A DNA stretch of 64,000 nucleotides from Bradyrhizobium manausense (GTDB lineage Bacteria; Pseudomonadota; Alphaproteobacteria; Rhizobiales; Xanthobacteraceae): NCBI RefSeq assembly GCF_018131105.1, contig NZ_JAFCJI010000006.1, positions 78,697 through 142,696 on the forward strand. The letters are read 5' to 3'. The notes under the pieces were generated by a model. The model was not told the DNA's origin, did no database searches, and saw only the letters and a list, made by a program, of their open reading frames with translations. Positions 8,042 to 16,300 of the stretch are shown here, piece by piece. A program made the position numbers and the translations under genes. Every line of letters begins with the position of its first letter. The first letter of the stretch is position 1.

Positions 8042-9238
8042 ATGCCACCCGAATCACAAATCCCCACGCCAGCATCGGTCAAGCGGCGATTCGCCGTGAG
8101 TCTCGCGCTGTTTTATTCGGCCGTGTTCGCGGTATCAGGCACGCATCTGCCGTTCTTCCCGGTCTGGCTCAAGGCGATCGGCATCGACGCGTCCTGGATC
8201 GGTCTGATCAATGCACTGCCGGCGCTGACACGCTTCACCACGCTGCCGCAGATCGCCGCCTTTGCAGAAAAGCGACAGGCGATTCGTGCGGCCATGATGA
8301 TCTCGGTGCTGGCCACCGCGGTCGGCTTTGCGGCCGTCGGCCTGCAGCAGCAGCCGCTGGCGCTGTTCCTGATCTACGCACTCACCTGCATGATGTGGAC
8401 GCCCACGACGCCGTTGACCGATGCCTACGCGCTGCGCGGGGTCGCGCGTTACGGGTTCGACTACGGACCCGTGAGGCTGTGGGGCTCGGCGGCGTTCGCG
8501 GCGGGCTCGCTCGCCTGCGGCTATCTGGTCGACATCATCGCGGCGCGCGATCTGATCTGGATCATCGTCGCATGGGCCGTCATCGCGGTGCTCGCCAGCC
8601 TGCTGCTTCGGCCGCTCGACGATGTCAGGCGCAAGACGGCGGAGACGCATGTCGGCAAGTCGCTGCTGCGCGATGCCGGCTTCTTGGCCGTGATCGCCTC
8701 GGCCGCGCTGATCCAGGGCAGCCACGTCGCCTATTACACGTTTTCCGCCATCAACTGGCAGCTCCATGGTCTCGGCGGCCTGACGATCGCGGGGCTGTGG
8801 ACGCTGGGGGTGATCGCCGAGATCATCGTGTTCGCGCTGTCACCGCGGTTCTCGCTGCATCCGTCATCGCTGATGGCGATCGGCGGGCTGAGTGCGGTGC
8901 TGCGCTGGATCGTCACGGCGAACGAGCCGCCGCTGGCGCTGCTCGCGATTGCGCAGCTCGGTCACGGTCTCACCTTCGGCATGACCATCGTCGGCACCAT
9001 GACGTTGCTTGTGCAGCGCGTGCCGTCGCATCAGATCGCGCGCGGGCAGGGCTATCTCGCCGCATGCAGCGGATTGTTGGGCGCGTCGACCTCGATCGCG
9101 TCAGGCGCGATCTACGCGCGCATCGGCGATAATCTGTACTACGTCATGGCGGCGATGGCCGCTGCCGGCGCGCTCGTGATCTGGTCGGCCCGGCATCGGC
9201 TGATAGCTCAGCCCCAGAGTGAGGCATCCGGCGGATAG
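8042..9238 (+). CDS. MFS transporter (HcaT/MFS_1-like)
   Basis: This 398-residue polytopic protein has about 12 membrane helices. The start ATG at 8042 gives MPPESQIPTPASVKRRFAVS, and the first helix reads LALFYSAVFAVSGTHLPFFP. A longer upstream frame only runs antisense through the divergent gene. The signature near helix 1-2 (THLPFFPVWLKAIG, then SWIGLINALPALTRF) matches the HcaT/LacY-like branch, which imports small acids such as phenylpropanoids. Substrate is unknown. Its end overlaps the convergent epimerase gene by 31 bases. Confidence 0.8.
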   Translation: MPPESQIPTPASVKRRFAVSLALFYSAVFAVSGTHLPFFPVWLKAIGIDASWIGLINALPALTRFTTLPQIAAFAEKRQAIRAAMMISVLATAVGFAAVGLQQQPLALFLIYALTCMMWTPTTPLTDAYALRGVARYGFDYGPVRLWGSAAFAAGSLACGYLVDIIAARDLIWIIVAWAVIAVLASLLLRPLDDVRRKTAETHVGKSLLRDAGFLAVIASAALIQGSHVAYYTFSAINWQLHGLGGLTIAGLWTLGVIAEIIVFALSPRFSLHPSSLMAIGGLSAVLRWIVTANEPPLALLAIAQLGHGLTFGMTIVGTMTLLVQRVPSHQIARGQGYLAACSGLLGASTSIASGAIYARIGDNLYYVMAAMAAAGALVIWSARHRLIAQPQSEASGG

Positions 9239-10203
9239 ACCAGGCTCTCGTCATAGCGCAGGGCGTGATCGCGATCGCGTGCCAGCAGTAAGGGGCCGTC
9301 GAGGTCGACGAAGCGCGCCTGCGGTGTCACCAGCATCGCGGGCGCCATCGACAGCGACGTCGCGACCATGCAGCCGACCATGATCTCGAAGCCGAGCGCC
9401 TGTGCGGCGTCGGCCATGGCGAGCGCCTCAGTGAGCCCGCCGGTCTTGTCGAGCTTGATGTTGACGGCGTCGTAGCGGTCGCGGAGCGCCGCGAGGGTTC
9501 CGCGGGTGTGCACGCTCTCGTCAGCGCAGACTGCGAGCGGCCGCTTGATCTGCGCCAGGGCCTCGTCCCGACCTGCCGGCAAAGGCTGCTCGACCAGCGT
9601 GACGCCGACATCGGCGCAGGCGGCAAGGTTCTGCTCCAGATTGGCCTCGGTCCAGGCCTCGTTGGCATCGGCGATCAGCTCGGACTCAGGTGCTGCCTTG
9701 CGAACCGCCGCGATCCGCTCTGGGTCGCCGTCGCCGCCGAGCTTGATCTTGAGCAGGGGCCGGTGTGCCGCCCTGGCGGTCGCCGCCGCCATGGCTTCGG
9801 GTGTACCGAGCGAGATCGTGTAGGCGGTGGTGCGCTCACCCGGCACAGGGCGGCCCAGGAGGTTCCAGGCCCGCCGGCCTGCCGCCTTGGCCTCCAGATC
9901 GATCAGGGCGCAATCGAGGGCGTTGCGGGCAGCCCCCGGCGGCATGGCGGTCTGGAGGCCCCGCCGCGTCAGTCCGTCCGCCAAGGCCGCCTGCATCGCC
10001 TGTATCGCGGCCAAGGTGGCCTCGGGGGTCTCGCCGTAGCGGGGATAGGGCACGCATTCGCCGCGGCCGGTCAGGCCATTTTGGCTAACCTCGGCCACAA
10101 CGGTGACCGCTTCCGTCTTGGCGCCCCGGCTGATCGTGAAACTGCCGGCGATGGGAAACCGCTCGATTCGGGCGGCAACACCGGGAACTTTGCTGGAAGT
10201 CAT
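9208..10203 (-). CDS. dgcA: Dipeptide epimerase / N-acetyl-D-glutamate racemase type (enolase superfamily)
   Basis: This protein of about 331 residues belongs to the muconate-lactonizing subgroup of the enolase superfamily. It shows KIKLGG (general base lysine), the metal ligands in ADANEAW, EQPLP and ADES, and the second lysine in NIKLDKTGG, with GCM near the end. This set is typical of L-Ala-D/L-Glu epimerases and the related DgcA racemase. Its role would be in murein-peptide recycling or D-glutamate metabolism. I choose the ATG at 10203 (MTSSKVPGVAARIERF); an upstream in-frame ATG at 10254 would add 17 unlikely residues. The symbol is by family resemblance and substrate is unproven. Confidence 0.75.
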   Translation of the reverse strand: MTSSKVPGVAARIERFPIAGSFTISRGAKTEAVTVVAEVSQNGLTGRGECVPYPRYGETPEATLAAIQAMQAALADGLTRRGLQTAMPPGAARNALDCALIDLEAKAAGRRAWNLLGRPVPGERTTAYTISLGTPEAMAAATARAAHRPLLKIKLGGDGDPERIAAVRKAAPESELIADANEAWTEANLEQNLAACADVGVTLVEQPLPAGRDEALAQIKRPLAVCADESVHTRGTLAALRDRYDAVNIKLDKTGGLTEALAMADAAQALGFEIMVGCMVATSLSMAPAMLVTPQARFVDLDGPLLLARDRDHALRYDESLVYPPDASLWG

Positions 10204-10340
10204 TTTGAACTCTGGCGAAATCTGAACCTGCTGGTTACCTCTAGCAACTAACATTAACCAGTTGGGGATACCTTTTCTGGGTAAGGGCGCGTGCGCAACA
10301 GACTGATTTTATCCGCCCCGGTCGTACGGGAGCGGACACC

Positions 10341-11474
10341 TTGAGCGGCGATCCGAAGCTGGAACGGATTGCCAAAGGCAACGCGCTGGCCCTCTGCGCC
10401 ACCGGAACCTGGACCGCGAGTTTCGCGCCGGTGCTGGAGCGGATGGTCGCCGACGCCGAGAAGCTGGCCGGCAGTCCCCAAAGCATCTTCATCGACGTCT
10501 CCGAGGTCGCCAAGCTCGACACGTTCGGCGCCTGGCTGATCGAGCGGCTGCGCCGCAGCCTGACGAAAGGCACCGTCGAGGCGCAGATCGCCGGGCTCTC
10601 GACCAACTATTCGAGCCTTGTGGACGAGGTCAGGCGGGTCAAGGCCACGCCCGTCATCGACACCAGCACGATCACCATCACCGGCATGCTGGAACAGATC
10701 GGCCGGGCCGTGGCCGGTCTCGCCGGCACGGTTGCGGGCCTCATCGACATGCTCGGCGCGGTGCTCGCGGCGGCCGCGCGCACACTGATTCACCCGCGGT
10801 CGTTCCGCCTGACCTCGACCGTGCATCATATGGAGCAGGTCTGCTGGCGCGCGGTGCCGATCGTGGTGCTGATCACCTTCCTGATCGGTTGCATTATCGC
10901 GCAGCAGGGCATCTTCCATTTCCGCCGGTTCGGCGCCGATATCTTCGTCGTCGACATGCTTGGCGTGCTGGTGTTGCGCGAGATCGGCGTGCTGCTGGTC
11001 GCGATCATGGTCGCGGGCCGCTCGGGCAGCGCCTACACCGCCGAGCTCGGCTCGATGAAGATGCGCGAGGAGATCGACGCGCTGCGCACCATGGGCTTTG
11101 ATCCGATCGAGGTGCTGGTGCTTCCGCGCATGCTGGCGCTGGTGCTGGCGTTGCCGATCCTCGCCTTCCTCGGCGCCATGGCCGCGCTCTATGGCGGCGG
11201 TCTCGTCGCCTGGCTCTATGGCGGCGTCGATCCCGAGGCATTCTTGCTGCGCCTGCGCGATGCCATCTCGATCGACCATTTCATCGTCGGCATCGTGAAA
11301 GCGCCCGTGATGGCCGCGGTGATCGGCATTGTTGCCTGCGTCGAAGGCCTCGCGGTGCAGGGCAGCGCGGAATCGCTCGGACAGCACACGACGGCCTCCG
11401 TGGTGAAGGGCATCTTCTTCGTTATCGTCATGGACGGCGTGTTCGCCATCTTCTTCGCCTCGATCGGAATGTGA
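10341..11474 (+). CDS. MlaE-type ABC transporter permease with N-terminal STAS domain
   Basis: This 377-residue protein starts at TTG (10341), preceded by GGGAG eight bases upstream. Residues 1-100 form a STAS-like domain (SIFIDVSEVAKLDTFGAWLI). Residues 120-377 are the MlaE permease with LIHPRSFRLTSTVHHMEQV, an amphipathic region before five or so membrane helices, and the conserved AELGSMKMREEIDALRTMG loop. Plain MlaE is about 260 residues, so the STAS part is an added domain; in Mla systems STAS is usually the separate MlaB. Its GTGA overlap with the ATPase gene shows operon structure. It likely moves phospholipids between the inner and outer membranes. Confidence 0.88.
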   Translation: MSGDPKLERIAKGNALALCATGTWTASFAPVLERMVADAEKLAGSPQSIFIDVSEVAKLDTFGAWLIERLRRSLTKGTVEAQIAGLSTNYSSLVDEVRRVKATPVIDTSTITITGMLEQIGRAVAGLAGTVAGLIDMLGAVLAAAARTLIHPRSFRLTSTVHHMEQVCWRAVPIVVLITFLIGCIIAQQGIFHFRRFGADIFVVDMLGVLVLREIGVLLVAIMVAGRSGSAYTAELGSMKMREEIDALRTMGFDPIEVLVLPRMLALVLALPILAFLGAMAALYGGGLVAWLYGGVDPEAFLLRLRDAISIDHFIVGIVKAPVMAAVIGIVACVEGLAVQGSAESLGQHTTASVVKGIFFVIVMDGVFAIFFASIGM

Positions 11475-12247
11475 CGATGGCAGGCGAGATCCAGAATCCC
11501 ATCATCCGCGTCCGCGACATCACCGTGCAATTCGGCACGACGCGCGTGCTCGACGGCCTCAACCTCGACGTCAGGCGCGGCGAGATTTTGGGATTTGTCG
11601 GCCCTTCGGGTGCAGGCAAGTCCGTGTTGACGCGCACCATCATTGGGCTGGTTCCGAAGGTTGCGGGCTCGATCGAAGTGTTCGGCGTCGATCTCGATTC
11701 CTCGAGCACATCGCAGCGCCGCAATGTCGAGCGGCGCTGGGGCGTGCTGTTCCAGCAGGGCGCGCTGTTTTCCTCGCTGACGGTGCGGCAGAACATCCAG
11801 TTTCCGATGCGCGAATATCTTCGCGTGTCGCAACGGCTGATGGACGAGATCACCATGGCCAAGCTCGCCATGGTCGGGCTCAAGCCTGAAGTGGCCGAGC
11901 GCTTTCCCTCGGAACTGTCAGGCGGCATGATCAAGCGTGTCGCGCTGGCTCGCGCGCTGTCGCTCGATCCCGATCTCGTCTTCCTGGACGAGCCGACTTC
12001 GGGCCTCGATCCGATCGGCGCCGGCGACTTTGACGAGCTGGTCAGGACGCTCCAGCGTACTTTGGGGCTGACCGTTTTCATGGTAACCCACGACCTCGAC
12101 AGCCTTTACACAGCTTGCGACCGCATCGCCGTTTTAGGGAACGGTAAGATCATTGCGGCAGGGTCGATCGCCGACATGCAGGCCTCGCAGCATCCCTGGC
12201 TGAGGCAGTATTTCCATGGCAAGCGCGCCCGCGCGGTGATGAGTTGA
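11471..12247 (+). CDS. MlaF-type ABC transporter ATP-binding protein
   Basis: This 258-residue ATPase has Walker A GPSGAGKS at about residue 45, the signature LSGGMIKRVALARAL and Walker B LVFLDEPTSGLDP. The latter two, with the methionine-lysine variant of the signature, fit the Mla/Ttg2 lipid-transport branch. GTG at 11471 overlaps the permease stop (GTGA); an ATG two codons later (11477) is an equally plausible start. It powers the permease encoded just upstream and works with the MCE protein encoded just downstream. Confidence 0.9.
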   Translation: MTMAGEIQNPIIRVRDITVQFGTTRVLDGLNLDVRRGEILGFVGPSGAGKSVLTRTIIGLVPKVAGSIEVFGVDLDSSSTSQRRNVERRWGVLFQQGALFSSLTVRQNIQFPMREYLRVSQRLMDEITMAKLAMVGLKPEVAERFPSELSGGMIKRVALARALSLDPDLVFLDEPTSGLDPIGAGDFDELVRTLQRTLGLTVFMVTHDLDSLYTACDRIAVLGNGKIIAAGSIADMQASQHPWLRQYFHGKRARAVMS

Positions 12248-12263
12248 GTAGCCGGAGCACCTG

Positions 12264-13136
12264 ATGGAAACGCGGGCCAATTACGTATTGATCGGATCCT
12301 TCACGCTGGCGGTGATCGCGGCTGCGATCGGCTTCGTGCTGTGGTTCCAGTCGCTGCACACCACCAAGCAGCGCAGCCCTCTGCGCGTCGTATTCGAGGG
12401 CCCTGCCGCGGGCCTGCGCAACGGCGGCAGCGTCAATTTCAACGGTATCCGGGTCGGCGAGGTGGTCTCGGTGAAGCTCGACAATCCGCGGCGGGTTGTC
12501 GCACTCGCCATGGTCGAGAATAACGCCCCGATCCGCAAGGACACCCTGGTCGGCCTCGAATTCCAGGGTCTGACCGGCGTTGCCGCGATCTCGCTCAAGG
12601 GCGGGGAGGAGGCGGCACCGCCGCCGCCACTCGATGAGGACGGCATTCCGACGCTGATGGCCGATCCGAACAAGCTTCAGGACGTCACCGAGGCAATCCG
12701 CGGCACGCTCCAGAACATCAACAAGATCGTCGCCGACAATCAGGAGTCAGTGAAGAACTCGCTGAAGAATCTCGAGACCTTCACCAACTCGCTCGCCCGC
12801 AACTCCGAAAAGATCGACGGCGTGATGGCGAGGGTCGACGGCGTGATGCTCAAGGCCGACAGCCTCATGCTCGGCCTCAACTCGCTCGCCGGCGGCAAGG
12901 ACGGCGGCGAGCTGTTCCAGACGGTGAAGTCGATCCGCGAGCTCGCCGAGGATTTCGACAAGCGCTCGGGTGCATTGATGACGGACGGCCGCCGCACGCT
13001 CGGCGACATCAGCCGCGCCGTGAACAATTTCGACCGCAACCCGACCCGCGTGCTGTTCGGCGCCAGCAACAGCGCCCAACCGGCTCCGCCGCCGGCCGAG
13101 CCGCCGAAGCCCGCACCCGCGAGCGGCAGGCGGTAG
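12264..13136 (+). CDS. MlaD/MCE-domain periplasmic lipid-binding protein
   Basis: This 290-residue protein has one N-terminal membrane anchor (residues 8-28) and an MCE domain at about 38-115 (RVVFEGPAAGLRNGGSVNFN, then GIRVGEVVSV). A helical tail follows (about 140-260), ending in a proline/alanine-rich stretch. MCE proteins of this architecture form hexameric rings or tunnels that pass lipids across the periplasm. The start is 16 bases after the ATPase stop. No auxiliary lipoprotein (MlaC or ABC-type auxiliary) gene follows; a repeat region and an opposing gene come next, so such a partner would be elsewhere. Confidence 0.88.
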   Translation: METRANYVLIGSFTLAVIAAAIGFVLWFQSLHTTKQRSPLRVVFEGPAAGLRNGGSVNFNGIRVGEVVSVKLDNPRRVVALAMVENNAPIRKDTLVGLEFQGLTGVAAISLKGGEEAAPPPPLDEDGIPTLMADPNKLQDVTEAIRGTLQNINKIVADNQESVKNSLKNLETFTNSLARNSEKIDGVMARVDGVMLKADSLMLGLNSLAGGKDGGELFQTVKSIRELAEDFDKRSGALMTDGRRTLGDISRAVNNFDRNPTRVLFGASNSAQPAPPPAEPPKPAPASGRR

Positions 13137-13150
13137 AGGAGCTCTCGCGA

Positions 13151-13196
13151 CGAAGCAATCCAGACTGCTGCCATAGAGGCGGTCTGGATTGCTTCG
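13151..13196. repeat. Intergenic hairpin repeat, family A, copy 1
   Basis: A perfect 15-base inverted repeat (CGAAGCAATCCAGAC at 13151-13165 and its complement at 13182-13196) has a 16-base loop. The flanks (CTCGCGA on the left, CTTCGCTCGCA on the right) extend the similarity to the copies at 34327 and 47558. It lies between the mlaD-like gene and the opposing giant gene. Confidence 0.85.
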
Positions 13197-13236
13197 CTTC
13201 GCTCGCAACGACGATGTGGAGAGAGCGTACACAGGT

Positions 13237-13270
13237 CTCGTGTCCCGACGCGCTGCGTCTGGGGCACGAG
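13237..13270. repeat. Intergenic hairpin repeat, family B, copy 1
   Basis: An imperfect palindrome runs from CTCGTGTCCC to GGGGCACGAG around a GACGC / GCGTC core. It shares the TGTCCCG...GGGGCACGAGA ends with the element at 47468-47523. Both family B copies sit next to a family A hairpin, which suggests a composite intergenic element. Confidence 0.65.
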
Positions 13271-13300
13271 AGCCCTGCGAATGACGCGCGCTCAAACAAA

Positions 13301-13324
13301 AACGGAGGCCGAAAAGCCTCCGTT
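13301..13324 (-). terminator. Terminator downstream of the giant coiled-coil gene
   Basis: A nine-base stem AACGGAGGC / GCCTCCGTT closes a six-base loop. Read on the minus strand it is followed by TTTGTTTGAG, with extra Ts in the stem base, so it probably ends transcription of the gene whose stop is at 13356. Confidence 0.7.
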
Positions 13325-13355
13325 CTCATTTGTATTCGCTGTCGTTGCGCGCCGC

Positions 13356-16300
13356 TTACCCCAGCCGGCCCGCCGCGTGCGCGAGCAGCGTGTAGACCAG
13401 ACCGGTCTCCGAGGTCAGATGGCTGCGCAATTCCTGCGGGCCGCGGCCGTCGCGGGCGACTTCGTCGAGCAGACGTTCGAACTCGCCGATGTAGCGGTCG
13501 ACCGTGCCCTTGAAGTTGCGGTCGGCGCGGTATTTGCGGGCGACCTCGTCGAAGGCCTTCTGGCCGGCGGGCGTGTACAGGCGCTTGGTAAAGGCCTTGT
13601 TCTCGCCGCGCTGGTAGCGATCCCACATCTCGGAGGCGAGGTTGCGGTCCATCAGCCGGCCGATGTCGAGGGACAGCGATTCCAGCGGATTGCTGCTCGC
13701 CTGCGGGGCCTGCGGCTGCGGAGCGGGTGCAGCCGGGCGGCCACGCGGGGCCTCACGACCGGTCGGAGCAGCCGGGGCGGCGTCCGTGCGGTTCAAGAGA
13801 TCCGACAGCCAGCCGTCGCGGCCCTGGTCGTTGCCGCCGGGAGCAACCGGCGGAGCCTCGGTGCGACGCGAGGGGGCGGGCATGCCGAGGTCCGGCGGCG
13901 GCAGCGTCGAGGCGCTACCAGTGTCGCGCACGCGAGTCTCGGTGCCACGACCGCCCGCGCTTGCCATCAATGGCTCTTCCTGGCGCTGGACGGCGACGGA
14001 CGCGCGGCCCGTCGTCGTGACGTCGAGGCCGCGGCCGTGCTGGGCCACGATGCGGTTGAGCTCGGCGAGCGCCTCGATCTGGTCGACGATCACCTTGCGC
14101 ATCTGGGCGGTGCTCTCGGCGGCCTCCTGCGGCATTTCGAGCACGCCGCGGCGCAGTTCGTTGCGGGTGGCTTCGAGCTCGTTGTGCATCTCGAACGCCA
14201 TCTGCTTCATGCTGGAGACGAGATTGCCGAACTTCTCGGTCGATTGCTTGAACATCGCATCCGCCTCGTCGGTGGTCTGGCGGTAGATGTCGTGCATGGA
14301 CTCGACGGTCTGGCGATGCTCCTCTTCGGACGCGGCCCGCACCGCCTCGAACTGGCGGGTGATCGCGGCCGAACCTGCGCCGGCGGTCTCCGCAACCACA
14401 CGGGCGATGTCGCGGGCACGCTCTTCGGCCGCAGCGAGCGACTCATCGAGCAGCCCGGTGAAGCGCGACAGGCGCTGGTCGAGATCGGCGGTGCGCAGGT
14501 CGATGGTGGTGACGAGCGATTCCAGCGCCGACTTGCGTTCGGCGAGCGAGGCGGTGGTGTTCTTGTTGCTCTGCTCGACGACCTGCGCGGCATCGACGAG
14601 TGCCTTGCCGTGTGCGTCGAACTGGGTCGACAGCTCGCCGAGGTCCTGGAGCGCCTTCGTCGTCTTGCTGTTGAAGACGTTGAGCTGGTCTTCCAGGCCT
14701 TGCGTTGCCGCGCCGTTGCGCGAGGTGACGTCGTTCATCGCCGAGACGAAGTCGGCGACGCGGGTCACCAGCGCCCGCTCGAGTGAGTTGAGGTTGTCGT
14801 GTGCACCGGTCAGCACCTCCTGGAGCAGGATGTTGCCCTCGCGCAGACGCTCGAACAGCGCCACCGTGTCGGTCCGCAGGATCTTGCTGGTCTCCTGCAT
14901 CTCGGTGACGGCCGCAATCGAGACCTGGCGCGACTGGTCGATCGCCGCGCGCGAGGCCGTTTCGAGGTCCTTGAGGGACTTGCCGACCGCACCGGTCGCG
15001 ATCTCGCTCGCCGCGTTGATGGTGCGGGCGACTTCGTTGCCGTTGCCCATCATGGTCTGCGAGAAGGCATGGCCGCGCGTCTCGATCGACTTCAGCGCGT
15101 CGGAGGTGACGCGATCGATGTCGAGCGTGAGCTGGCTGGTCTTCGAGCTGATCGCGTCGACGAGCGAGCCGCGCTTGGCGTCGATCATGTTCGAGAGACG
15201 GTCGGCCTGCTGCTGCACATAGGTGACGATCTCGTCGGTCTTGCCGGTCATGGCCTGGCCGAAGCTCGAGCTGGCGGCGAGCACCGAACGCTCGACGTCG
15301 GCCGAGCTCGACTTGACCCGCGAGCTCGCCTCGTTGGAGGCGGAGATCAGCGCGTTCTGCGCGTTCAGCGCGCTGGTCTGGATGTCGTTGGTCGCGTTCG
15401 ACGTGGCCGTGCTCAGCGCGCGCTCGATCTCGGTGGAGATCGTGCGGATCTGGCTCGCGGCATCCGCCGAGGTCGAGGTCAACGAGGTCTGGGCCTCGCG
15501 GGCGCTGTTGAGGATGGTCGAGGCGGTGTCGGCGCCGACCGAGGTCAGCGTACGCTCGATGTCCGTCGTCAGCGACTTGATCTGGCTCGCCGCGTCGGTC
15601 GACGCGGAGATCAGAGTGCCCTGGGCTTCACGCACACCACTGGTGAGCGCCTCGATGGTGGCGCCGCCGGCGGTCGCCAGCGCGCGCTGCATCTCGGCTG
15701 CGAGCGAACGGACCTGGCCGGTCTGTTCGGCAGAGACCGCGAGCAGGGTGCTTTGGGCGTCGCGGGCGCTGGTCGTGATCGTCTCGGCCGTGGTCTGGCC
15801 GACCTGCGAGAGCGAGCGGTGCACCTCGGCCGCGAGCGACTTGACCTGGCTTGCCGCATCCGAGGACGCGTTGACCAGCGTGCTCTGGGCTTCGCGTGCA
15901 CCGGTCATGATGGTCTCGGCCGTCGAGGTGCCCGCCATCGAGAGTGAGCGCTGGACGTCCGAGGACAGCGCCTTGATCTGGTTGGCGGTCTCGGTCGAGG
16001 CCGCGATCAGCGTGCCCTGAGCATCGCGGGCGCCGGCAGTGATCGATTCCGCCGTCGAGGTGCCAGCCATCGAGAGCGAGCGCTGCACGTCGGCGGTGAG
16101 CGTCTTGACGTGGTTGGCCGCGTCCGAGGAGGCGGTGACGAGCGTGGTCTGCACCTCGCGGGCGCCGGCCAGGATCGAGGCCGCGGTGGCCGAGCCGGCT
16201 GCGGACAGCGTGCGCTCGACGTCGGCCGCGAGGCCCTTGATCTGGGTGGAGGCATCGCCGGAGGCCGCGACCAGTGACGACTGCGCCTCGCGGGCGCTGG

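Noticed and set aside
13281..14786. 501-residue open frame on the plus strand
   Set aside because: It starts in the repeat/terminator region and runs antisense through the giant gene; no recognisable domain.
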